Below, in pieces: positions 1 through 9,265 of a stretch of 64,000 nt of DNA (the first letter of the stretch is position 1; each line of letters opens with the position of its first letter). The position numbers were made by a program, and so were the translations under genes. The notes beneath the pieces were generated by a model. The model was given only the letters and a program-made list of their open reading frames with translations. It was not told where the DNA came from and searched no databases. Source of the DNA: Turbatrix aceti (lineage: Eukaryota > Nematoda > Chromadorea > Rhabditida > Panagrolaimidae); contig OZ017766.1 in NCBI GenBank assembly GCA_963969345.1, positions 2,356,001-2,420,000 on the forward strand. The letters run 5' to 3'.

Positions 1-1391
1 CAGCGCGATGCTGAACGCCTTCACGTCTGACGTCAACAATCGTTTCGCGATGGTCGTCTTTCTGAAGTTCGCGGCAAGACTTGTCAACGACGAATCCGAC
101 AAGTGCAAGAAGTTCATCGCTGCAGCTGTTCACCGTCTAGTGCAGGTGACGTCCGACAAGGCACACGCCGAAATGGCGTCTGCGGCTGCCGACTGGGTGT
201 CGTCTGACAAACCCGGCACACAGCTTGTCGGGCTGCGGGCCCTGAAAGAGCTGATCAGGGGCATGAAGGGGCACTACGTCGGCACGATGACGGAAACAGT
301 GACCTCGATTACCGAAGTTCTTTGCCTGCAGGTCGGAGAAAACGACGACAAAGCTGCTTGCTGCGAGGAAATTGTCACTGCCGCTCTGGCAGTTTGCAGG
401 ACGCTGTGCGAAGTTGCTCCCAGGCACTTTCTGACTGCTTTTGTCGTCGTCACCGAAAATAAGCAGTTTTTGAGTGAGTTTTTTTGCAGCACCCGGCTTT
501 TTGGTTAACTCGGTCCGTTTCAGCGCTGCTGAAGACACTCATTCGCTGGAACTCGTCCCGTGCCATCCAGGAAGCCGCTGCTGACTTTGTGGGTCAGCTA
601 TTTGGGGCCTTGAAAGCGGAGGGGGCGGCGAAGGAGCAGAAACAGGCGACGAAGGCGATAGAAAGCCACTTGTCTTGGATCGAGCTGACTCTGGCCCTGT
701 GCTACCAGCTGAGGAGCTCCACGTTCGCAGAGAGCGGCGTGGATCAGGTTATCAAGAATCTCGCTTTCATTTTTACCCAGCTGGACGAAGCGGAAGAGGT
801 CTCCAAGTTCATAGACACCGCCGTCGCAGTTTGCAGCGTCGAGATAAACAAATTCCCGAAGGAATCCTTCAGGGTGAGTGTTCAATCGAGATAATCCATG
901 CAGTCAGGCTTTTTCAGAGAGCGGGTATATTCAAGCTGGCAGCCGCGTGCGTGATGCAGGCGTCCTCCGCCGTAAAAGCATTCACCTGGACGCAGCGCGT
1001 CATGCCGTTCCTCTACCGCGAGATGTCGGGCAGATCGGGCCCGGAGTGTCCTTCGGTGCAATCTCTGGCCAACGAGGTCGGCGAACTTCTCAAAGAGAAG
1101 GTCGGCATGCAGGAGTACACGCAGCTGCTCATCGACTGCACTCAGAAGGCCAGCGAGAAGGCCATCAAGCGCAAGGTCGAGAAGAAGCAGCTCGTCGTCA
1201 AGGATCCCGCCGCGGCCGCGGCTGTGAAGCGGCGCAAGCACCTCAAGAACGCGCAACTCCGCAAACGCAAACTGGACGTCCTCAAGCCGTACCGGGTGGC
1301 GAAACGACGCCACCAGGAGCAACACATCAAAGACCTCGAAGCAGCCGATGCGGAGCTCTTTTCAGGCGACGATGCCGACGGCGACGAGTAA
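1..1391 (+). CDS. UTP20: UTP20, C-terminal part (cut by window edge)
   Basis: UTP20 is a very large HEAT-repeat component of the small-subunit processome, needed in the nucleolus for 18S rRNA maturation. Only the last ~430 residues are in the window. Three exons can be read (to 473, 524-873, 918-1391), joined through 50- and 44-nt introns with phases 1 and 0. Alpha-helical repeat sequence is followed by a strongly basic tail (KRRKHLKNAQLRKRKLD, then VAKRRHQEQ), which matches the UTP20 C-terminal signature, and an acidic end (SGDDADGDE). The identification rests mainly on that basic tail. The gene is convergent with the next one, and the two stop codons are 140 bp apart. Confidence 0.8.
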
Positions 1392-1530
1392 GCTTGTATT
1401 TTTTTGTTGATTTTGGGCAGATTAAAGAATTCACATAGCCTTTGCGCCGAAAAGAATTTATTTTACAATCGGGTTCACTGAAGCTATCAAAAATGCGTGT
1501 AATCTGGGGAAATGGGGGGTCCGCGCTCAC

Positions 1531-2878
1531 TCAGAGACCCTGCACGATCCTATGGGCCATGCGCTCGACGTCGATGTTGGCGTACAGCTCGTTCTGCTGG
1601 CGCCAGGCGGAGACGTAGTGCTCGTCGATGTGGAAGGCGAGGCCGAAGCGGTAGTCGATGGTCTTGTTGGGCGCCACCCTGCGACTGCCTGTGTTGCGGT
1701 AGTGCAGCTCGTGGGGCGTTGCGAGGACGCACTCGAAGACGGCCGGGTCCATGGCGGCCTCAAACGCGTGCCGCCGGTCGGAGAGCTCAATGAGGCCGTA
1801 GTGGGTGTTGGCCATGATGTCGCAGTGCTCCTGGATGTACACGCTCGCCGCCAGACCAGCTGGCAGCTCGTGCGCGAGGCAGTGCGCGATGTCGTCGAGC
1901 CGCTTCGTCAGCAGCCCCACCACCGGGCAGTACATGTAGGTGGTCGACTGCAAGAAGACCCGCAGCCGCTCTAAGCCGGGGAACAGCCGCGGCACGTGCT
2001 GCGCGAACGCTCGGAAATCCGCGAAAGTGGTCATCTCGAGGCTGTACACGTCCAGGTGTGTGCACTGCGGGAAGCTAAACGTCAAAATTGCTCCAATAGG
2101 CCAAAAGCGCTCGATTCAACCCCACCTCATCGTGCGCTGCAGGAACGTGTTCAAATCACCGTTGTTCTTGTGCCTCGTATAAAAGACGTACTTGGAGGCG
2201 TCTGAAAGCTGCTCAATCTTCGGCAGCAAGTTCTGCGCGTCAAAGTCGTCCCCGATCTTCTCCTGCTCTGTGATATTGACAAAAAGCACCTTGGAGAACC
2301 CCAGCGGCAGCGTTTGCAGAAGGTCGACCAGGGTGTACGGATTCGCGACAACCAGAGCTTCCGGGTCACGGCGCAGCACTCTGGCGACCTGCTCCGAGCT
2401 CAGGGACTCGTCCTTGTGGCTGAGGATGACAACGCTCGAGACTGCTGAAAGACCAGCGGTCATCGAGATCCATGCCAGCAAGCAGCCTACCTCCGCTGTC
2501 GCAGGCGGCGTCGAAGAGTTCGGAAAACACGGTGCCGGAAGCCTCGAGGGAGGCGATGAAGCCGCCGAGCCAGGAAACGGTCCTCGGCGAGAGTCGGCGG
2601 TGGGTGGTCTGGAGGTCGAAGAGGACACTGCTCCCATTTTTGTCCTGAAACGCTCAAATTAGCAGGCCAGCACGCCTCGAAGCATGACTGACCGTGAAAA
2701 TGACCTCGCGGTCGCTGACGGACACGAGCACGCTTTCCATCATGTGCGCGAACACGCGGGAGAATTCTTGCGACGACAGCACTGCTTTTCTGAGGTCATC
2801 CAGCTTCCGGTCACGGATGAATTGGCTGAGGATCTTTCGCACGTAGTTTATGCATAACGAGGGCCCTCTGAAAGCCAT
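1531..2878 (-). CDS. Uncharacterised protein, four exons
   Basis: Exons (minus strand) are 2693-2878, 2491-2644, 2126-2444 and 1531-2074, with introns of 48, 46 and 51 nt, and all phases agree. The predicted product is 400 aa with no signal peptide or membrane segment. It begins MAFRGPSLCINYVRKIL and has regularly spaced leucines around residues 230-270 (LDVYSLEMTTFADFRAF, then LFPGLERLRVF). This vaguely recalls the C-terminal part of F-box-type proteins, but no F-box is visible, so I assign no function. A TTTCCCGCGG element lies about 110 bp upstream of the ATG and resembles an E2F site. The exon structure is well supported; the function is unknown. Confidence 0.7.
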
Positions 2879-3213
2879 GTGCCGCTCGATACCACGAGGT
2901 CCGCGACGTCTTGACTCTCGAGTGCATGCGACACCGAATGACGCCTGCACGCTGCGCGCACACTTAGCTAGCCCAGCGCTCGAGGCGGCGCTTTCCCGCG
3001 GCACATGGAGCGCACATTTTATTCTTCAATCGATTTTCACCGAACGTAAAAATAGTGCAGAGTCACACGAATAGTTTTTTATGCCACGGATCTGCGCATA
3101 TTTTCTGTGCACGTATACATCTGTTTTCCGGCTGAATGACCGGCGAATGCGGTAAACGCAATAGTTGACCGTTTCTTGCATCATACTTTTATGCTACTTC
3201 AACTGCGGTGTCG
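2879..3213. other. 5' flank of the orphan gene, no gene seen
   Basis: This AT-richer spacer lies between the orphan gene's ATG and the foldback element. TTTCCCGC at about 2991-2998 fits the E2F consensus TTTSSCGC. I see no coding exon. Confidence 0.4.
3209..3213. repeat. Target-site duplication, left copy (TGTCG)
   Basis: TGTCG directly precedes the first CACAGTG of the foldback element and is repeated exactly after its last base. The 5-bp size and C/G content are those of Transib-type insertions. Confidence 0.6.
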
Positions 3214-3608
3214 CACAGTGGGAATTTCCCCTGCATTTTTGCGACCACGCGTGCGCACTCATTTCTTCCCGCGATTTTGTCTAGCCTCTTTTTTTGCTCG
3301 TTTTTTGCGAAGTGTGTTGTGTTCGACGAGGTATCCTGGAGCCAGGAATAGAGATTTCAATTTCGCATTTTTTTTACATTACTAGGCTTGAATAGTCGTA
3401 TTTTTTCGCGCCAGAACTGAATTTTTTTGTCTTGTGCGCTTTGCGTTGGAAGCCGGAAAAAAACCGGCAATTTTGGATTTCGAAGGATCCCCACTTGGCT
3501 CAAAAACATCCGGTGTTCCCAAAATTTTTTTTGGGAACTACTATCAGTGTGGTACACCTCTATGCAAAGTCGCTTCTCGATCCATCCGATTCTTTTCGAG
3601 AAATTATC
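3214..3608 (+). repeat. Left arm of the foldback element
   Basis: This arm is the inverted partner of 3791-4186. Similarity ends near CGAGAAATTATC on the inner side and at CACAGTG on the outer side. Confidence 0.85.
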
Positions 3609-3790
3609 TACCACCTAACTTCCACTAGAAAGACTATTATCCTATGGAAAAAAAACAATGGATGCCATATATCGTTAGTTTGAGTCAAGGTAATGTAGGA
3701 AATCGATATCGAAAAAAAATATCGACAACAGACTGGCGGTAGCGTGATTTATCACCGAATTTGTGATCACCGATAGTGAAAGAACTGATA

Positions 3791-4186
3791 TGAAAATATC
3801 TCGAAAAGAATCGGATCGATCGAGAAGCAACTTTGCATAGAGGTGTACCACACTGATAGTAGTTCCCAAAAAAAATTTTGGGAACACCGGATGTTTTTGA
3901 GCCAAGTGGGGATCCTTCGAAATCCAAAATTACCGGTTTTTTGCCGGCTTCCAACGCAAAGCGCACAAGACAAAAAAATTCAGTTCTGGCGCGAAAACAT
4001 ACGACTATCCAAGCCTAGTAATGTAAAAAAAATGCGAAATTGAAATCTCTATTCCTGGCTCCAGGATACCTCGTCGAACACAACACACTTCGCAAAAAAC
4101 GAGCAAAAAAAGAGGCTAGACAAAATCGCGGGAAGAAATGAGTGCGCACGCGTGGTCGCAAAAATGCAGGGGAAATTCCCACTGTG
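3791..4186 (-). repeat. Right arm of the foldback element
   Basis: This is the reverse complement of the left arm with a few point differences, for example GATCGATCC for GATCCATCC near the inner end. Low divergence suggests a recent insertion or gene conversion between the arms. Confidence 0.85.
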
Positions 4187-4191
4187 TGTCG
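4187..4191. repeat. Target-site duplication, right copy (TGTCG)
   Basis: This is an exact copy of the 5 bp left of the element. A second TGTCG follows immediately at 4192-4196, so a chance match in a short local repeat is not excluded. Confidence 0.55.
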
Positions 4192-4527
4192 TGTCGTAAT
4201 TTTTACTTTTACGATGTCGTAACTTTTCAATGTCATTTTTTGTGGCACGAAGGTGTGTGTGTGTGTTTACAAGTGGTTCTATTGAACCCTAAAATCAGCG
4301 TTCTGACGCCAGCGGACAGGAAATGGAGTGGGAAAATTACAATAACGAAAAGATAACATATCTCGGCATTTGGTTCGTTCAGTGTCGTCATTTGTTTGAA
4401 AGCGAGCTGACGACAGAAGTCCGTGCAGTGTGACTTGCAGTTCTGCAACGAACGACGACGTCACGCATTCGGTTGACTATCCCAGGTGTTTTTGCCGTGC
4501 TCGAAGAAAGCTGCGTCCCGACGATCG

Positions 4528-5067
4528 ATGGACGGCGAGGAAAGTCTCCTGCTCACGGCGGGAATAGCGGTGGTGTCCGTCGGCGTCACCACCGCCTGGT
4601 ATGTCGTGAAATGCGTCAAGAAGAAACCCACCGGCCAAACCCCGGGCGGTACCGCGGCAGGCGGGACGACTTCGAAGAGCGTCCTAGGAGCCCCGGATGG
4701 CAAGAAGGAAGATGACAAGAAAAAGGAGGAAGAAAAGAAGAAGAAGGAAGAAGAGGAGAAGAAGAAGAAGGAAGAGGAAGAAAAAAAGAAGAAGGAAGAG
4801 GAGGAGAAGAAAAAGAAGGAGGAGGAAGACAAAAAGAAGCAGGAGGAGGAGGAAAAGAAGAAGAAGGAGGACAAGGTGAGTGCTTTTGCTCCGTGCGCTT
4901 CAAGACACATGGGCTTTCAGAAGGAGGATAAGAAGTCCAACAGGGAGAAGTCCAAGAAGGATGAGGGCGACGGCGGAGGCGACGACGGCTACGAGCAGTG
5001 CGCCGACATGACCCCCGAACAACTCCTCGCCATCGCCAAGGAAACGCCGAAGGGAGGCGAGAAATAG
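4528..5067 (+). CDS. Small single-pass membrane protein with Lys/Glu-rich low-complexity tail
   Basis: Two exons (4528-4875 and 4921-5067) give 164 aa. Residues ~6-28 form one hydrophobic segment (LLLTAGIAVVSVGVTTAWYV), followed by basic residues, so the long charged tail probably faces the cytosol. Residues ~60-115 are almost pure KKKEEE repeats, likely a single charged alpha-helix. The C-terminus (MTPEQLLAIAKETPKGG) is ordered-looking. An in-frame ATG upstream at 4486 would add 14 residues; I prefer MDGEES because the hydrophobic segment then lies at the N-terminus. The 45-nt intron is a multiple of three with no stop, so retention would still give a protein. I do not recognise the family. 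Confidence 0.65.
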   Translation: MDGEESLLLTAGIAVVSVGVTTAWYVVKCVKKKPTGQTPGGTAAGGTTSKSVLGAPDGKKEDDKKKEEEKKKKEEEEKKKKEEEEKKKKEEEEKKKKEEEDKKKQEEEEKKKKEDKVSAFAPCASRHMGFQKEDKKSNREKSKKDEGDGGGDDGYEQCADMTPEQLLAIAKETPKGGEK

Positions 5068-5262
5068 TCGTTTTACTCACTGAGGTTTTCAATAAACGAT
5101 CGTTGATTATGATCAGGCGGCCAAATTTGATCGCACATAACTTTTGCATTTCGACGGCTCTCGGAGCGAAAGAGTCGTCGCAGGCGTGATCTGTGATAAT
5201 TGAGACCGCGTGTGATCCAACTGCGTAGAGTTTGGTCGTCCATGACAACGAACTGATCTGTG

Positions 5263-7409
5263 ATGCATCTCACCAGGATCGGTCGCTTCTGCGGATTGCG
5301 CGCTTTCAGCCGGGGCTTGGCCTCCGCTGCGCCTCTGCGCGGCTCATTTGCGGAGCTGTCGAATGGCGACGTGCAGGCATTTAAACGGATCCTCGGCGCT
5401 TCCGGTGTGCAGGTTGACGAACTGGAGGCGTATAACAACGACTTCATGGGCTGGTACAAGGGTGAGCAACTTGTTTTTTGCCTGGCACGTCACCGAAGTG
5501 GTTTCAGGGAAAAGTCGCTGCGTCCTCTTCCCCAAGTCGGCCGAAGAGGTGTCCGCGTTGCTGCGGCACTGCTACGAGCGCCGGCTGGCGGTGGTGCCGC
5601 AGTCGGGCAACACGGGTCTCGTCGGCGGGAGCACGCCGGTCTTCGACGAGGTCGTGCTCTCGCTGCGACGGCTCAAGACCCACTACGAACTGGACCCGTC
5701 GCTGGGTGTGCTGGAGTGCGACGCCGGCTTCATCCTGGAGGAGCTGGAGCAGCGTCTGGCGCCGGCGGGCTTCATCATGCCGCTGGACCTCGGGGCGAAG
5801 GGCAGCTGTCTCGTCGGAGGCACCGTGAACACCTGTGCGGGGGGCATCCGGCTCCTGAGGTACGGCAGCCTCCACGCGTCCATCCTGGGCCTGGACGTCG
5901 TGCTGCCGGACGCGGCTGGCACGATTCTGAGGCTGGGATCGGGGCTGCGCAAGGACAACACCGCGCTGCACTCGCACCACCTGTTCATCGGCTCCGAGGG
6001 CCAGCTGGGGGTCACGACTCGGGTCCGCGTTCTCGTGGCGCCGAAGCCGGCCAGCGTGCATTCTGCGATGCTCTCCGTGCCCTCATTTGAGGCCGTCGTT
6101 GGCGTTCTCCGACTCGCGCGCTCCCAGCTCACCGAGATCCTGTCAAGCTTCGAGTTCCTTGATCCCGCCTCCCTGACCTGCCTCAAGGACAACCTCGGCA
6201 TCGACCGCGTGTTTCCCGGGTCTCCGGACAACTTCAACGTTCTCGTCGAGACCTCCGGCTCCAACGCTGACCACGACACGGAAAAGTTCTCGGCGTTTCT
6301 GGAGTCCTGTCTGGAAGCCGGTCTTGCGGAAGACGGCGTCCTGGCCGCGAATGCCTCGGAGGCGGCCAAGCTGTGGAATATCCGGGAAGGCGCGCCTCTC
6401 TCGCTCTTCCGCGACGGCTACGTGTACAAATTCGACGTTTCCCTGCCACTGGTGCACTTTGACGAGGCGACCGCCGTGCTGCGAGAACGACTCGGCGACA
6501 GGGTGAAGCGGATCATCAACTTCGGCCACGTCGGCGACGGCAACGTGCACGTCAACGTCACTGCCTCTGAGTACAGTCAGGAGGTTTACGATTTGTGAGT
6601 TCGGGGTACGGCCTGCACCTGCTCTCGATTCTGCCTGGCGTGCCGGGCCACCAGCGGGCGTCGGCGGTTTGCAGAGGGCGTCGCTCGCACCCTCTGCAAA
6701 GCGCCAGGGGCAACGACGTCCGATTCAGCCCCGCTTGTTGCCTTTGGCGGTCTGCGCCCTGAAACATGACTACTACTGCTCTTACACACGTTTTTTTTCT
6801 GTTTGAAAATCCATTATTTTTGAGACACGCATTTGGCCTGTCAGGGTGCCGACCTGAGCCGGCACTCGCCCGCTGACTTCATTTTTGCTAAATTTGAGTT
6901 AATTTGCGCTGCAACGTGCCAAAGAAATTCGTCTTGGGTCGGATTGTCTCGGATTGCCTGGACGGAGTCTAGCCAGTTTTTGTTTTGAAGTTCAGAAGCG
7001 TAGGATGCTCTGTTTTTATTCTTCGTAGACTGAAAGCCGGGGATTTACGCATGAATGAGTTGTTTGAATATGCAGCGGCACCGGCGCCGCGCCTGGGATC
7101 GATAATTCATTAATTAGTCGACAAAAATGGACGTGTAAGCCGTTGTAACTCTGCTCGCTGGGACCGACCTTCCGGGGCGATGGTTGAGTGCAAACCTCGG
7201 TCTCTTGCAGGCTCCATCCCTTCTTCTACGAGTGGGTGACCGGGCACGGCGGCAGCATCTCCGCGGAGCACGGCATTGGACGCCTCAAACGCGCCTACGC
7301 CCACCTCGGGCACTCGCAGGCCGAGCACGACCTGCACCGACGCCTCAAGGCCGTCTTCGACCCCCGTGGCATTCTCTCGCCCTACAAGATGCTCGACGCC
7401 CTTGTCTGA
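5263..7409 (+). CDS. D2HGDH: D-2-hydroxyglutarate dehydrogenase, mitochondrial
   Basis: This FAD enzyme oxidises D-2-hydroxyglutarate to 2-oxoglutarate in mitochondria and passes electrons to ETF. Exons are 5263-5461, 5508-6594 and 7211-7409, giving 494 aa (human 521). The N-terminus is a basic, Arg-containing presequence (MHLTRIGRFCGLRAFSRG). The FAD-binding PCMH domain follows, with VVPQSGNTGLVGGS, and then GGTVNTCAGGIR and GSEGQLGV. The C-terminal FAD-oxidase domain has INFGHVGDGNVHVN and GSISAEHGIG, the usual metal and substrate motifs. An in-frame GTG three bases upstream is unlikely to be the start. Intron 2 is 616 bp, unusually long for this window, and contains a GC-rich hairpin. Confidence 0.95.
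6663..6705. repeat. GC-rich inverted repeat (hairpin) inside D2HGDH intron 2
   Basis: GGCGGTTTGCAGAGGG (6663-6678) pairs with CCCTCTGCAAAGCGCC (6690-6705) at 15 of 16 positions around an 11-nt loop. Flanking TGCCTGGCG and CGCCAGGGGCA may extend the stem. Confidence 0.6.
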
Positions 7410-7704
7410 CGCCGTTGCCCTTGTTATGATGTCCGTGCCTTGTAATAGATGAACTCATGAACGCAGAGAGGGCACGTCACGTCTGGATTATTGGCCACCT
7501 CCCGGAGCGGCGCGCCGTTGTCATGGCAGCGGGCTGCGCCAAGCGGACGGCGACTAGCTGGCCTCACTGCGTTGGCGCGGCGCGTCGGGGGAGAGGGCCT
7601 AGGAGATCTGCGCCTGTGGCGTGTGCGAGTGGCGGTCACGCGCGTTTGCGTGCATGGGTAATGGCTGAGGTTTAGCCTGCGGCCGCGCGAGTCGAGCCGA
7701 GCCT

Positions 7705-9231
7705 ATGGGCAACAACTACTCGTCGGTATCGACCAGAGATGACTCCGAGGTATTCGCCAAGACCGTCTTGGCGGACAGGTTTGTTTGTTTTTGCTCTTCA
7801 CAACACCCAGATCAGCGCGGTCTTTCAGCACCGTGCCTCCGACCACCTTCGTCCGGCCACCGATCCAGCGGCTTCCCATCCACACAGACACGGTCAACGC
7901 GCTCGCCATCGTGAGACCGGGCATGGTCGTCACCGGCTCCGCGGATAAGGTTTGCGCTTTTTCTCGCTAGGCACGTGCTGGCGCAGCTGCAAAGATTTTT
8001 AACGGGAGTCACATGTTGACGCGCACACGCAACAAACTCATTTAATCCAATTGTGCCCTACCTGCGTAGCGGGATGTCATTAACCCCCTTTGCTGTGAGA
8101 ATGGCACCGTCGCTTGCACGTCACCGGCTTTCCGTTCTTTGGTGCTCTCTGCGCATTCCGAGGGACCTGCGTGATTTTTGCCGGCGTAGGGCCCATCGGG
8201 ACCGAAGCCACCCAGGGTTACGGTGAATGGCGTTTCAGACGGTGGTGCTCAACAACATCGACAACGGGGACTGCGTGATGAAGTGGAGTGGGCACGAGGG
8301 CGGCGTGACGAAGGTGATGTACAAGCTGGCCGGGGCGAAGCACTACGTTCTCAGCGGGAGCCGGGACGCGGCCGTCAAGCTGTGGTCCTTCCACAGCCCG
8401 ACGGCAGAGGAGACGTTCGTGTCGCACTCGCTGCCGATCACGGGGCTCGCGAGTGTCGACGACATGACCTTCCTCTCGGGGAGCCGGGACTGCGAGGTCA
8501 AGTTGTTCGATATCAACCGCAAGGAACCCGTCACGTCCAAGTTCCGGTCCAGGAACCTCGTCACGCACATGGTCTCTGTGCCGCACTCCACCCTCGTCTG
8601 CCAGACAGCCGAGGACCGCGTCACCAAGATCTGGGACACGCGCACGCTTTCCGTCGTCCGCGAACTCCCGCTCAAGGCCCACATCCAGTACTCGTGTGCT
8701 GCGTCCTCAGACGGCACAATAGTCATCACGGCGAGCGGAGGCGCCAACGGCGACGGCTGCGAGATCACGATGTACGACGTCCGGATGCAGAAGGAGCTCA
8801 GGCTGCTGAGAGGCCACGAAGAGGCCGTCAAGAGCCTCTGCTTCCTGCCGCAGACCGTGACGCCCAAGAAGCTGCTCCTAAGCATAGCCGCGGATAAGAC
8901 GATCCGCATTTGGACCGTCGACGATGGCAGTGAGTCACGGGAGGGGTCCACCGCTCGGCAGATGCCAAATCCAGCCAAAACCCGCATTTTTACCATCCTG
9001 GTTTCAGAGTGCATCTGGAAGGAGACGGCGCCCGGTTTCATCGAGCTCACCTCTTGCATAAGCTACGGCGACGGAAAGTACGTTATCCCCTGCACTCACT
9101 CGAAACCTGTTAACTCAATTTTCAGCGTGGTGGTTGCGGGCAGCGAGGGTTCCGTGTGCCACCTCAAGGTCAACGGGCGTGCCGGCACTCCCTTCCTGAC
9201 TACTGTATCGGCGCAGTCGCGCCTCATGTGA
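7705..9231 (+). CDS. WDR31: WD40-repeat protein, WDR31 orthologue
   Basis: WDR31 helps regulate ciliary cargo and intraflagellar transport. Exons are 7705-7778, 7829-7949, 8239-8929, 9008-9077 and 9126-9231, giving 353 aa. After a variable N-terminus there are seven-bladed-propeller WD repeats: IHTDTVNALAIV, HEGGVTKVMY, GSRDAAVKLWSF, SLPITGLASV, GSRDCEVKLFDI, EDRVTKIWDTR, HEEAVKSLCF and ADKTIRIWTV. The stretch SRNLVTHMVSVP followed by QTAEDRVTKIWDTR is the best WDR31-specific match. The first residues, MGNNYSSVS, fit an N-myristoylation signal, which suggests membrane tethering. The 78-nt intron 8930-9007 is in frame and stop-free. Confidence 0.85.
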
Positions 9232-9265
9232 TGTGGATTTATCAATGTATCATATCTGACGACTA

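Larger units (their letters stand above)
3214..4186. mobile_element. Foldback (long inverted repeat) transposable element with CACAGTG termini
   Basis: Two arms of about 395 bp, in opposite orientation, are nearly identical; I see only a handful of substitutions. They flank a unique AT-rich spacer of about 180 bp. Each end is CACAGTGGGAATTTCCC, and the inverted symmetry stops exactly at CACAGTG. An exact 5-bp duplication (TGTCG) flanks the element. No transposase is encoded; the open frames inside are mirror images of each other in the two arms. Terminal CAC(A/T)(A/G)TG with a 5-bp GC-rich duplication is typical of Transib, the family from which RAG1 is derived, and CACAGTG is the V(D)J signal heptamer. 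I infer a non-autonomous Transib-like foldback. A short internal palindrome (GTTCCCAAAA..TTTTGGGAAC) lies inside each arm. Confidence 0.75.

Noticed and set aside
3176..3683. Open reading frames in the foldback arms (69-85 codons)
   Set aside because: The same peptides appear on the other strand in the second arm because the arms are inverted copies. They have no motifs, no splice context and A/T-run composition.
4734..4874. Purine-only tract as a DNA microsatellite or CRISPR-like array
   Set aside because: It encodes Lys/Glu repeats inside a spliced frame and has no regular spacer structure.
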